Assembly (NCBI GenBank): GCA_010672425.1
Contig: JAAHGR010000016.1
Span: 20,410 to 53,031, forward strand
Reading direction: 5' to 3'
Origin: Symploca sp. SIO2E6
Lineage (GTDB): Bacteria; Cyanobacteriota; Cyanobacteriia; Cyanobacteriales; Coleofasciculaceae
DNA length: 32,622 bases
Notes under the pieces: generated by a model
What the model was told of the DNA's origin: nothing
Seen by the model: only the letters and a program-made list of their open reading frames with translations
Databases searched by the model: none
Shown: positions 17,602 through 26,320 of the stretch, in pieces
How the letters are laid out: every line of letters starts with the position of its first letter
Position numbering within the stretch: the first letter of the stretch is position 1
Made by a program: the position numbers and the translations under genes

Positions 17602-18642
17602 GTGAATATTCCAAGCCAAATTACAACTCTGATAATTGGCATTGCCGTGACTTTGATCAGCCTCTGGTATGGTCAAAACCACGGACTAATGCCGGTAGCA
17701 GCCTCTGAGGAAGCGGGACAGGTAGATGGTCTGTTCAACACGATGATGACCATTGCTACGGGTCTATTTATCCTCATTCAAGGAGCGCTGATCTATTCTG
17801 TGATCAAGTTTCGCAGACGCAAAAATGACCAGACAGATGGCCCATCGGTTCATGGTAATGTTCCTTTGGAGATTGTCTGGACAGCGATTCCTGCGGTAAT
17901 TGTCTTGATCCTATCTTTGTATAGTTTTGAAGTTTACAATATCATGGGGGGTCTAGACCCCATGGCTTCCCATGATCATCACAGTTCCCAGCTAGCTCAC
18001 CATCAGCAGATGTCAACGGATGAGCAAGATGTAGACCAAAGTTTGATTGCCTTTGCTCCCTCTCAAGGACAACTAGCTTTAGGTCTTGGTGCTTCTCCCA
18101 AAACCGAAGGTCAAGAAGCTTCCCTAACAGTAGATGTTATGGGTTTACAGTATGCCTGGATTTTCACTTACCCTGACACTGATATTGTATCTGGGGACTT
18201 GCATATCCGAGTAAACGAAGAGGTGCAGCTCAACCTCACAGCTATGGACGTTTTACATGCCTTCTGGCTGCCACAGTTTAGGATTAAGCAAGACGCCATC
18301 CCTGGTAGAGAGTCCCAACTGCGGTTCACACCAACGAAACTTGGTGATTACCCAATAATTTGTGCCGAACTCTGCGGCTCCTATCACGGAGCAATGGTTA
18401 CCAGACTCTACGTTGACACCCCAGAAGATTATCAGGCATGGGTTCAAGAGCAACTACTTGCTAGTGTAGACAAGCCGGAAGAAACCATTGCTCTCAATCC
18501 GGCTCAGATGTCAGACAGTGAGTTTTTGGCCCCCTATGCTCAAGAAATGGGCATTGACTCACAAACCCTCAAGCACTTGGATCATTCCCATCATGAGTCG
18601 GGGACAGGAATATCAGAACTCAACTCTTCTTCTCTTCCTTAG
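17602..18642 (+). CDS. ctaC: Cytochrome c oxidase subunit II
   Basis: CtaC accepts electrons from cytochrome c6 or plastocyanin through its binuclear CuA site. The protein has 346 residues. Hydrophobic segments lie at about 8-24, 45-67 and 92-110; the latter two are the usual hairpin and the first is a cleavable or extra helix. CuA ligands are visible as H219 (DVLHAFWLP), C254, E256, C258 and H262 (CAELCGSYHGAM), with the following Met. The start is GTG at 17602, since an in-frame TAA lies 21 bases upstream. Two His clusters are unusual: HDHHSSQLAHH after the second hairpin helix and HLDHSHH near the C-terminus. The stop overlaps the longest possible ctaD ORF. Confidence 0.95.
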   Translation: MNIPSQITTLIIGIAVTLISLWYGQNHGLMPVAASEEAGQVDGLFNTMMTIATGLFILIQGALIYSVIKFRRRKNDQTDGPSVHGNVPLEIVWTAIPAVIVLILSLYSFEVYNIMGGLDPMASHDHHSSQLAHHQQMSTDEQDVDQSLIAFAPSQGQLALGLGASPKTEGQEASLTVDVMGLQYAWIFTYPDTDIVSGDLHIRVNEEVQLNLTAMDVLHAFWLPQFRIKQDAIPGRESQLRFTPTKLGDYPIICAELCGSYHGAMVTRLYVDTPEDYQAWVQEQLLASVDKPEETIALNPAQMSDSEFLAPYAQEMGIDSQTLKHLDHSHHESGTGISELNSSSLP

Positions 18643-18713
18643 TGTTCTTTGTGCCTTTGTGGTTCATTCAATCACTACTCCTCTTACCTTCATTTGCCCT
18701 TGACGAGTTTCTT

Positions 18714-20399
18714 ATGACTACACAAGCAGAGCAACAAGAATCTGCCCAAAATACAGGTCACGTTGTTGAAAAACAGCAACGACGTTGGCAAGATTACTTT
18801 ACTTTCAACACAGACCATAAAGTGATTGGGCTTCAATACCTAGTCACTTCATTTTTGTTCAGTTTTGTCGGTGGTGCCTTAGCTGCAACCATGCGCACAG
18901 AATTGGCCACACCCTATTCTGATTTGGTAAGTCCCGAAATTTACAACAAGCTGATGACCATGCACGGGACGATCATGATCTTCCTGTGGGTTATCCCAGC
19001 TGGTGCTGCCTTTGCTAACTATCTAATCCCCTTGATGATAGGAGCAGAGGATATGGCCTTTCCCAAGCTCAATGCCGTTGCCTTTTGGATGTTACCTCCT
19101 GCCGGTTTGCTCTTATTAAGTAGCTTTTTCGTCGGTGCGCCGGAAGCGGGTTGGACATCTTACCCTCCCTTGAGCCTCATTAGTTCTCAGGCGGGGGAAG
19201 CAATTTGGATTATGAGCTTGCTGTTGATTGGGACATCTTCGATTTTGGGGGCCATGAATTTTCTGATCACCATGCTGAAGATGCGAGTACCTAGCATGAC
19301 GATTCATCAAATGCCCCTCTTTTGCTGGTCGATGCTGGCTACTTCTGCACTGGGCCTACTTTCTACCCCAGTCTTAGCATCAGCTTTGATTCTTCTGGCT
19401 TTTGATTTGATTGCTGGAACCAGCTTCTTCAACCCGATTGGAGGGGGAGATCCAGTGATTTACCAACACATGTTCTGGTTTTACTCCCACCCAGCAGTTT
19501 ATATCATGATCCTCCCCTTCTTTGGGGTAATTTCGGAAGTATTGCCAGTACATGCTCGTAAACCGATCTTTGGTTATCGAGCGATCGCTTATTCTAGTAT
19601 GGCGATTAGTTTCTTGGGTTTGATTGTTTGGGCTCACCACATGTTTACTAGTGGTACTCCTGGTTGGTTGCGCATGTTCTTCATGGCAGCCACCATGCTC
19701 ATTGCCGTACCCACAGGAATTAAGATTTTTGGCTGGTGTGCCACTATCTGGGGTGGCAAAATCAGCTTTAATACTTCCATGCTGTTTGGCGTCGGCTTTA
19801 TCTCCGCTTTCTTAATCGGGGGACTCACCGGTGTAATGCTGGCGGCAGTTCCTTTTGATATTCACGTCCACGACACCTATTTTGTGGTTGCTCACCTGCA
19901 CTATGTGCTCTTTGGTGGTTCGGTATTAGGTCTCTATGCCGGATTCTACCATTGGTTCCCCAAAATGACTGGGCGGATGGTCAACGAAACCTTGGGACGA
20001 ATTCACTTTGTCATGACCTTCCTTGGTTTGAACCTAACTTTCTTGCCAATGCACGAGTTAGGTTTATTGGGTATGAATCGCCGGGTAGCGATGTACGACC
20101 CCCAATTTCAAACCATCAACATACTCTGCACCGCCGGTTCTTATCTACTAGCAGCTGCCAGTTTACCCTTTATCATCAATGTTCTCTGGAGCTTGAACCG
20201 TGGAACCCAAGCTGGTCGTAATCCCTGGAAAGCTCTAACTTTAGAGTGGCAGACTACTTCTCCCCCAGCCATTGAAAACTTCTCCGAAGAGCCAATTTTG
20301 TGGGCAGAACCTTACGACTACGGTATAGATACTTACAGTGTTGACAGAGAGCAACAGGTGGAAGAGTTACTAGCTGAAGTTAAGGCAGATGCTGGGTAA
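18714..20399 (+). CDS. ctaD: Cytochrome c oxidase subunit I
   Basis: CtaD holds heme a and the heme a3-CuB site where oxygen is reduced to water. From the ATG at 18714 the protein has 561 residues, about 12 helices. I prefer this start (MTTQAEQQ) to the GTG at 18642, which overlaps the ctaC stop and adds a hydrophobic run not expected in the family. Ligand motifs are present: MTMHGTIMIFLW (heme a His), WFYSHPAVYI (CuB His and the cross-linked Tyr), WAHHMFTSG (CuB His pair) and HDTYFVVAHLHYVLFGG (heme a3 and heme a His). The helix VI motif is HPAVY rather than HPEVY, so the D-channel Glu of mitochondrial-type enzymes is absent. Confidence 0.96.
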   Translation: MTTQAEQQESAQNTGHVVEKQQRRWQDYFTFNTDHKVIGLQYLVTSFLFSFVGGALAATMRTELATPYSDLVSPEIYNKLMTMHGTIMIFLWVIPAGAAFANYLIPLMIGAEDMAFPKLNAVAFWMLPPAGLLLLSSFFVGAPEAGWTSYPPLSLISSQAGEAIWIMSLLLIGTSSILGAMNFLITMLKMRVPSMTIHQMPLFCWSMLATSALGLLSTPVLASALILLAFDLIAGTSFFNPIGGGDPVIYQHMFWFYSHPAVYIMILPFFGVISEVLPVHARKPIFGYRAIAYSSMAISFLGLIVWAHHMFTSGTPGWLRMFFMAATMLIAVPTGIKIFGWCATIWGGKISFNTSMLFGVGFISAFLIGGLTGVMLAAVPFDIHVHDTYFVVAHLHYVLFGGSVLGLYAGFYHWFPKMTGRMVNETLGRIHFVMTFLGLNLTFLPMHELGLLGMNRRVAMYDPQFQTINILCTAGSYLLAAASLPFIINVLWSLNRGTQAGRNPWKALTLEWQTTSPPAIENFSEEPILWAEPYDYGIDTYSVDREQQVEELLAEVKADAG

Positions 20400-20410
20400 T
20401 TTTTGGAGTA

Positions 20411-20465
20411 GGGAATTGGGAATTGGGAATTGGGAATTGGGAATTGAGAATTGAGAATTGGGAAT
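20411..20465. repeat. Heptamer STRR (GGGAATT)n between ctaD and ctaE
   Basis: Seven copies of GGGAATT or the variant GAGAATT begin 12 bases after the ctaD stop codon. Confidence 0.9.
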
Positions 20466-20525
20466 AGTCTACTTTCATTCTCTGGTAGTGAAATTTTTCA
20501 TCGGGACTGGCTTGCAGCCTTGCAG

Positions 20526-20573
20526 CCTCCTGTCTCCTGCCTCCTGCCTCCTGCCTCCTGCCTCCTGCCTCCT
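20526..20573. repeat. Heptamer STRR (CTCCTGC)n upstream of ctaE
   Basis: Six copies of CTCCTGC/TGCCTCC. Confidence 0.9.
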
Positions 20574-20577
20574 TGCA

Positions 20578-20614
20578 CCAACAACAAACAACCAACAACC
20601 AACAACCAACAACC
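20578..20614. repeat. Heptamer STRR (CAACAAC/CAACCAA)n forming the ctaE leader
   Basis: This is a C/A-only run of AACAACC units ending four bases before the ctaE ATG. No Shine-Dalgarno sequence is possible within it. Confidence 0.9.
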
Positions 20615-20618
20615 ATAT

Positions 20619-21248
20619 ATGCAAAGTTCAGCTATAGACGAGGCGAAAATTGCCCTTAACTATCATCATGAGCCTGAGGCAGCGGAACATCATCATGGAC
20701 ATCCAGATTTCCGGATGTTGGGAGTTGCTGTTTTTCTAATCGCCGACAGTATGACTTTTCTCGGTCTGTTTGTCGCGTTTTTGATTTACAACCTCACCGT
20801 ACCAGAATTTCCTCCTGAAGGCATTGAATTAGAGTTGTTGCTACCGGGAATCAACACCTTGATTCTGGTTTCCAGCAGTTTCGTCATGCACAAAGGTCAA
20901 AGTGCCCTCAAAAAAAATGATGTTTCTGGTTTGCGCCTCTGGTTTGGCATCACAGCACTAATGGGTGCGATGTTCCTCGGTGGACAGCTTTATGAATACA
21001 GCCATACAGGATTCGGTCTAACCGACAATTTATTCGCTAGTTGTTTCTATGTCTTAACTGGTTTCCACGGTCTTCATGTTAGCTGTGGACTAGGATTGAT
21101 TTTGTTTGTACTGGCGCGATCCCTCAAACCGAATCACTACTCCAAGGAATCCCACTTTGGGGTAGAAGCCGCAGAACTTTACTGGCACTTTGTCGATGTC
21201 GTCTGGATTGTCCTGTTTATCCTAGTGTATTTGCTCCCCCTAGTTTGA
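20619..21248 (+). CDS. ctaE: Cytochrome c oxidase subunit III
   Basis: This 210-residue subunit III stabilises the proton-pumping oxidase. I start at ATG 20619 (MQSSAIDEAKIAL), because the 56 extra residues in the ORF track are translated tandem repeats ([16 protein letters not shown]). Five membrane segments are visible from FRMLGVAVFLIADSMTFLGL to DVVWIVLFILVYLLPLV, matching the five-helix bacterial form. The signature YVLTGFHGLHVSCGLGLILF near residue 142 and AELYWHFVDVVWIVLF near the end are intact. The N-terminus carries a His cluster (YHHEPEAAEHHHGH). It completes ctaCDE, separated from ctaD by 219 bases made almost wholly of repeats. Confidence 0.95.
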   Translation: MQSSAIDEAKIALNYHHEPEAAEHHHGHPDFRMLGVAVFLIADSMTFLGLFVAFLIYNLTVPEFPPEGIELELLLPGINTLILVSSSFVMHKGQSALKKNDVSGLRLWFGITALMGAMFLGGQLYEYSHTGFGLTDNLFASCFYVLTGFHGLHVSCGLGLILFVLARSLKPNHYSKESHFGVEAAELYWHFVDVVWIVLFILVYLLPLV

Positions 21249-21257
21249 GCAGACTGA

Positions 21258-21325
21258 AGATCCCCGACTTCTTCTATCGGAATGTCTGAGTTAATCACAT
21301 ACTTGACCTAAGAAGTCGGGGATCT
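21258..21325. repeat. 16-bp perfect inverted repeat after ctaE
   Basis: AGATCCCCGACTTCTT and AAGAAGTCGGGGATCT form perfect arms around a 36-base spacer, starting nine bases after the ctaE stop. It is a dispersed palindrome type and may also end the ctaCDE transcript. Confidence 0.8.
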
Positions 21326-21338
21326 GGACAACTTGCCG

Positions 21339-21460
21339 CGATCACCTATTCAATTGTGGCACTATTAGCGAGCAAGATGCTCGCACTACTGAATTTGCTG
21401 ATAAAGGAAATTAAATTTCGAGCAAAAAGTGCGATCACTTATTCAATTGTGGTACTGTCC
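21339..21460. repeat. Direct duplication GCGATCAC[C/T]TATTCAATTGTGG
   Basis: Two copies about 92 bases apart flank GAGCAAGATGCTCGCAC. The 63-residue ORF here looks like repeat read-through, not a gene. Confidence 0.55.
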
Positions 21461-21526
21461 TACGGTTTCGTTACTATCAGCTTTGGGCAAAATAATCTCC
21501 GCAATTTGGTTGTGTTTGCTGCTAGT

Positions 21527-21927
21527 ATTTGCTATTATTGTGAATAATGGAAAAGGTGTGCGCCTATAGACAAATATAGAATAAAAAAATAGCTCACCGT
21601 GGAACTGGCATCCTGCCAGTATAGAGGTAGAAACGGATAAGCGATCGCATCTAATAGTTATCTCGTTTCCTAATTAAGGAAATTGCATTTGGGACAAATT
21701 GCCAAAATTGCATATATTCCACATATTGCGCCTATTGTAGGGGCGGGTTTAGGGATAACTTATCGCATTTGACCCAAATATTGGGATCAAAACCCGCCCT
21801 GACGACGCCACTGGTTAGCGATCACTTACAGTACCGGTGAAGTTGAGCCGATAACCCAATTTGTTTTTGGTGGAGCTACTATCTATAGGCGCACGGCTAT
21901 TCTATTATTAGATAATAATAGCAAATT
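21527..21927. repeat. About 400-bp region bounded by ~45-base imperfect inverted repeats
   Basis: The left arm runs from TTTGCTATTATTG to GTGCGCCTATAGA (21558-21570). The right arm is its complement: TCTATAGGCGCAC at 21882-21894, through to TAATAATAGCAAA. The 13-base core is perfect and the outer ends match again. There is no ORF inside. It looks like a non-autonomous element or a remnant. Confidence 0.6.
21736..21804. repeat. GGGCGGGTTT ... AAACCCGCCC dispersed palindromic repeat, copy 1
   Basis: TGTAGGGGCGGGTTT and AAAACCCGCCCTGA bound about 40 bases. A diverged copy occurs at 26750-26816. Confidence 0.7.
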
Positions 21928-21968
21928 TACCACAAAGACACAAAGAGTACAAAGAGATATAGCAATAA

Positions 21969-23615
21969 TCAGATCTTGCAACTCAAATCCCCAGCCTTCT
22001 GACTAAATCGGAGATTTTCCCCGTAGTCCACCGGACAATCAATCACCGTAGGCACATCTTGAGCCATTGCTTCTTGTAGAGTCGGAATCAAATCTGCTAC
22101 AGAATTTACCCGGTAGCCTTTTAAGCCCATACTTTCAGCAAATTTGACAAAATCTGGATTACCAAAATCCACAAAAGCTGATTTCCCAAAATGATTGTGT
22201 TGCTTCCAGCCAATCAAACCATAGCCACCATCATTAAAAACTAGAGTGACAAAAGGTGTACCTACCCGTAGTGCAGTTTCTAATTCCTGGCAATTCATCA
22301 GAAATCCCCCATCACCAGTAACTGCAACGACATTGAGATCTGGGTTAACTAATTTGGCGGCTAGTGCTCCCGGCATGGCAATACCCATGGCCGCAAAGCC
22401 ATTGGAAATGATACAAGTGTTGGGGCGATCGCAATGATAGTGACGAGCCATCCACATTTTATGAGCACCAACGTCAGAAATCACAATATCCTCTGGCGTC
22501 ATTACCTGCCGCAGGTCATAAATTAGTTTTTGGGGTTTAATGGGAAAGCCGTCATCGTTAGCATAACGTTCATAATCTTCACGAATTTCTGACCGTAAAT
22601 CCACAGCAAATGGTGTCGGCTTACCCTCTCGGTCTCCCTGTTTCATAATTTCTTGGAGGGAGTCAGAAATATCCCCTACTACTTCCACTAAGGGAATATA
22701 GCTACTATCAATTTCCGCTGGGGTTGTACCGATATGGATAATGGGGATCTTGCCCTCTGGATTCCATTTTTTCGGAGAATATTCAACCAAGTCATAACCG
22801 ACAGCAATGATTAAATCTGCTTGCTCAAAAGCACAAGTCACATGGTCACGCTGTTGCAGTCCTACCGTCCATAATGCTAGAGGATGAGTGTAGGGAATCA
22901 CACCTTTACCCATAAAGCTACTAACTACCGGAATATTCATCCGGGTGGCAAACTCCGTCAGTTCATCACTAGCATGAGCACGAATCGCACCATTACCCAC
23001 CAAAATTAAGGGATTTTGGGCTTTAGAAATCGCTACTGCTGCTTTACCCAAACTGCGAAAAGAAGCAAAAGTTTTTTCCCGGCTATCTTTGCTCAGAGGT
23101 TGACCAGTTACCTTCATTGCCGCAATGTTTTCTGGCAAATCAATATGAACTGCTCCTGGTTTTTCACTCTGGGCAATTTTAAATGCCTTACGGACAATTT
23201 CTGCCGTATTACTAGGGCGAACAATTTGGGTAGTCCATTTAGTAACCGGAGTAAACATTGATACCAAATCCAAATACTGGTGGGATTCGATATGCATCCG
23301 GTCTGTGCCTACTTGACCAGTAATTGCCACTACCGGCGCTCCATCCAGGTTAGCATCAGCAACTCCTGTCATCAAGTTGGTAGCACCAGGACCAAGAGTG
23401 GACAGACAAACTCCAGCCTTACCCGTGAGCCTGCCATAAAGATCCGCCATAAAGGCTGCACCCTGCTCATGGCGGGTAGTAATAAACTTAATTGAAGAAT
23501 GTCTGAGAGCCTCTAATACGTGCAGATTTTCCTCCCCAGGAAGTCCAAAAACGTACTCTACGCCCTCATTTTCCAAGCACTTGACTAACAGTTCCGCTGT
23601 GTTCATCTCTCCCAT
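21969..23615 (-). CDS. Acetolactate-synthase-like thiamine diphosphate enzyme
   Basis: The 548-residue protein belongs to the ThDP-dependent acetolactate synthase large-subunit family, which condenses two pyruvates (or pyruvate and 2-ketobutyrate). The catalytic Glu is E50 (TTRHEQGAAFMAD), the substrate-domain segment is LSTLGPGATNLMTGVADANL, and the ThDP/Mg motif is VTGDGGFLMN with N461 (VFNDGGYG), about 27 residues later. An alternative start is Met4 (MNTAELLVKCLENEGVEYVF), which fits homologues better; the upstream Met adds three residues. No ilvH-like regulatory subunit is next to it, and it is shorter than typical biosynthetic IlvB, so it may be an AlsS-like or stand-alone paralogue; the product cannot be assigned more finely. 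Confidence 0.85.
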   Translation of the reverse strand: MGEMNTAELLVKCLENEGVEYVFGLPGEENLHVLEALRHSSIKFITTRHEQGAAFMADLYGRLTGKAGVCLSTLGPGATNLMTGVADANLDGAPVVAITGQVGTDRMHIESHQYLDLVSMFTPVTKWTTQIVRPSNTAEIVRKAFKIAQSEKPGAVHIDLPENIAAMKVTGQPLSKDSREKTFASFRSLGKAAVAISKAQNPLILVGNGAIRAHASDELTEFATRMNIPVVSSFMGKGVIPYTHPLALWTVGLQQRDHVTCAFEQADLIIAVGYDLVEYSPKKWNPEGKIPIIHIGTTPAEIDSSYIPLVEVVGDISDSLQEIMKQGDREGKPTPFAVDLRSEIREDYERYANDDGFPIKPQKLIYDLRQVMTPEDIVISDVGAHKMWMARHYHCDRPNTCIISNGFAAMGIAMPGALAAKLVNPDLNVVAVTGDGGFLMNCQELETALRVGTPFVTLVFNDGGYGLIGWKQHNHFGKSAFVDFGNPDFVKFAESMGLKGYRVNSVADLIPTLQEAMAQDVPTVIDCPVDYGENLRFSQKAGDLSCKI

Positions 23616-23667
23616 CTGACTCTCCCCGAAAAATTAATTTACCCTGATGTTGATCAGACTCAAATGT

Positions 23668-23724
23668 AGGAGGCAGGAGGCAGGAGGCAGGAGGCAGGAG
23701 GCAGGAGGCAGGAGGCAAGAGGCA
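23668..23724. repeat. Heptamer STRR (CAGGAGG)n
   Basis: About seven copies of GGAGGCA upstream of the acetolactate-synthase-like gene. It is the complement of the CTCCTGC repeat near 20530 and 28065. Confidence 0.9.
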
Positions 23725-23768
23725 GCATCAATGAAAAAATTTTCATTACTATGCATGAAAGTAGACTC

Positions 23769-23841
23769 TTCCCAATTCCCAATTCCCAATTCCCAATTCC
23801 CAATTCCCAATTCCCAATTCCCAATTCCCAATTCCCAATTC
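23769..23841. repeat. Heptamer STRR (CCCAATT)n
   Basis: Ten tandem copies, the longest run of this unit in the window. Track ORFs on both strands here are translations of the repeat. Confidence 0.92.
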
Positions 23842-23856
23842 TAAGGTGCTGCAGCT

Positions 23857-24198
23857 TTAATACTTCACACCTCGATATGTCTTCCCGATCGTCCGTGAGT
23901 TACCTTCGTGCGATCGCGGCAAAGGTTGGGGAACATTTGAGTATTCTGTACCTCGATATTTAGTTGTGCTTCTTTCTAAGGTGGTAGATTGAGGAACAAT
24001 TCTGAGTACTCCCTCAGAAATAATCACCTGGTTACAAGTTAACAAACTTTTTAAAGTCTCCCAGGTCTCTGCTGGGTGCTGTTTGAGCCATTTTTGCACT
24101 ATTAAGGTGGCTTTGGAAGGCTGAAGACTAAAGCGCATCAAAAAGATAGCAAGTACTTGTTCCTTGCTCACCATCATTCTTTCTGCTGAAATATCCAT
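23857..24198 (-). CDS. Small hypothetical protein with YRGxxY motifs
   Basis: This is a 113-residue protein I cannot assign. Residues 1-70 look like a small helical domain ([20 protein letters not shown], then EGVLRIVPQ). The C-terminal third contains YRGTEY (81-86) and ends in YRGVKY (108-113). YRG-x-x-Y is the hallmark of the short cyanobacterial DUF4278 peptides, so the tail may derive from that family. It is flanked by tandem repeats on both sides. Start ATG at 24198 or Met8/Met9. Conserved-looking composition suggests a real gene, but this is uncertain. Confidence 0.55.
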   Translation of the reverse strand: MDISAERMMVSKEQVLAIFLMRFSLQPSKATLIVQKWLKQHPAETWETLKSLLTCNQVIISEGVLRIVPQSTTLERSTTKYRGTEYSNVPQPLPRSHEGNSRTIGKTYRGVKY

Positions 24199-24312
24199 AG
24201 GTGGTATCTTAATTCTAAGATTATTTTCAATAAGTCAAGCTCATATCTTCAAGCTTATTCATTTGCTCAGGTAAAAACCATTGATTCTATAAAACTTTAC
24301 AAATACTTTAAG

Positions 24313-24350
24313 GAATGGGAATTGGGAATTGGGAATTGGGAATTGGGAAT
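24313..24350. repeat. Heptamer STRR (GGGAATT)n
   Basis: Five copies in the gap between thioredoxin and the small hypothetical gene. Confidence 0.88.
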
Positions 24351-24387
24351 CGGAAGTGTTTCATCCCATTCAAACCCTTACAAATAA

Positions 24388-24437
24388 CTAATGACCAATG
24401 ACTAATGACCAATGACCAATGACTAATGACCAATGAC
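24388..24437. repeat. Heptamer STRR (TAATGAC/CAATGAC)n
   Basis: About seven alternating copies end eight bases after the thioredoxin stop codon (downstream of the gene, which is on the minus strand). Confidence 0.88.
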
Positions 24438-24444
24438 GATCGAC

Positions 24445-24762
24445 TTAAAGCATAGTTTGTAATCGGGGTAAGAGTTGCTCTGCGGGAAGCAAACCCTCAA
24501 TACGCTCTACCGGTTGACCGTTTTTGAAGAGTACCAATGTGGGCAAAGCTTCAATTTGATACTCAGATGCTAGTTGTGGGTACTTGTCTGTGTCAATTTT
24601 AACAACTTGTAATTTACCCTTCAGCTGAGAGTTCACCGTTTCCAGGACAGGAACCATCATCTGACAGGGACCACACCAATTAGCATAAAAATCTACCAAC
24701 ACAGGTAAATCATAACCAGAGAGTAAGTCTTGGAAAGTAGTGAACTGTTTTGTGACTGCCAT
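24445..24762 (-). CDS. Thioredoxin
   Basis: The 105-residue protein is a classical small thioredoxin that reduces disulfides in target proteins. The active site WCGPC is at residues 29-33 (C30, C33), preceded by LPVLVDFYANWC; the cis-Pro lies in YQIEALPTLVLFKNGQ. Both are standard. It is an m/x/y-type stand-alone form with no targeting sequence; I do not assign the subtype. It is divergent from fabG across 81 bases, which must hold both promoters. Confidence 0.95.
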   Translation of the reverse strand: MAVTKQFTTFQDLLSGYDLPVLVDFYANWCGPCQMMVPVLETVNSQLKGKLQVVKIDTDKYPQLASEYQIEALPTLVLFKNGQPVERIEGLLPAEQLLPRLQTML

Positions 24763-24828
24763 AAAACTAAATCACCTTGTTAGTCATATGGCTCGATTCT
24801 AGTGCAAAATTCTTAGAGCACATAGTAA

Positions 24829-25608
<780 letters not shown>

Positions 25609-26048
25609 AAAGAAGAGTACGATCGCAATTAAAGCAGTTTGCTCTGCTATGCGGTACATTGTTGATCGCCCTCGCATCCCCCTTGGAATCCCCCTCCCGT
25701 CCCCCTTTGAAAGGGGGAAGCCAGAGGATGCTGCGTTTTTGGTTTCACGGTTCGCCAGAGGATGCTACTCCGAAAGGAGAACGCTTCGCGAACGCTTGTA
25801 CTTCCACTAGTAGAGTGCGATAAGCAGTTTGGTTAAAAGTAAGGGTCATTTTTCCATTTTCTGTTGACAAGTGCTGCTGTTTGTGGGACTATACCTAATA
25901 ATCGAATAGGTGTGGGCATATAAACTGTCTTCTCAGCCATTAGCTACGCTACCGATTAGTTATCGCTTGGGTGGGCTTTGTAGTTAAATTATCATCAATA
26001 AGGGTTAAGGATGATCCTCAACCTGCACCCTGCACATGTACGGAATTC
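25609..26048. other. Repeat-rich intergenic region after fabG
   Basis: I see no convincing gene. The region holds a perfect palindrome CCCCCTTT-G-AAAGGGGG at 25701-25717, a direct repeat GCCAGAGGATGCT (near 25719 and 25755), and GCTTCGCGAACGC-type palindromic sequence near 25783. It marks the left border of the accessory island. Confidence 0.6.
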
Positions 26049-26077
26049 AATTCTAAATTCTCAATTCTAAATTCTCA
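26049..26077. repeat. STRR (AATTCTA/AATTCTC)n abutting the DUF433 start codon
   Basis: Four tandem units of AATTCTMA type end immediately at the ATG of the DUF433 gene, leaving no room for a ribosome binding site. Confidence 0.8.
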
Positions 26078-26320
26078 ATGTTTAGCTTAGACAGAATCAC
26101 CTTTAATCCCCACATCATGGCTGGACAAGCTTGTATTCGGGAGATGCGGATTCCAGTTTCGTTGATTGTGAACTTAGTGGCACATGGGAAACCTGTAGAG
26201 GAGATTTTAGAGGAATACCCTGATTTAGAGTCGGAGGATATTAAACAATCCCTGCTCTATGCAGCTTGGTTGACTAGGGAGCAAGTTTATCCTTTCAAAA
26301 CTGCTCAAACAGTGAAATGA
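26078..26320 (+). CDS. DUF433 protein, probable antitoxin
   Basis: The 80-residue protein has the full DUF433 pattern: RITFNPHIMAGQACIREMRI, then PVSLIVNLVAHGKPVEEILEE and YPDLESEDIKQSLLYAA. DUF433 proteins are small helix-turn-helix-like partners of PIN-like DUF5615 proteins and are treated as antitoxins. The ATG overlaps the end of a tandem repeat. The stop codon overlaps the next gene's start (ATGA), so the two are translationally coupled. Confidence 0.88.
   Translation: MFSLDRITFNPHIMAGQACIREMRIPVSLIVNLVAHGKPVEEILEEYPDLESEDIKQSLLYAAWLTREQVYPFKTAQTVK

Noticed and set aside
18642-18713. GTG start of ctaD overlapping the ctaC stop
   Set aside because: It would add a hydrophobic segment (LWFIQSLLLLPSFAL) not expected at the N-terminus of subunit I; ATG 18714 matches the family better. 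An overlap-coupled short peptide cannot be fully excluded.
19116-19828. Several antisense and shifted ORFs within ctaD
   Set aside because: They are shadows of a strongly conserved membrane protein gene.
20380-20616. 78-residue minus-strand ORF upstream of ctaE
   Set aside because: It is the complement of three tandem repeats; the composition is repeat translation.
21356-21547. 63-residue ORF after ctaE
   Set aside because: It is composed of dispersed repeat sequence (the duplicated ATTCAATTGTGG block and the left arm of the inverted repeat).
23634-23963. ORFs on both strands across the CAGGAGG and CCCAATT repeats
   Set aside because: Translations are periodic heptapeptide repeats (for example GIGNWEL and PNSQFPI); they are open only because the heptamers contain no stop codons.
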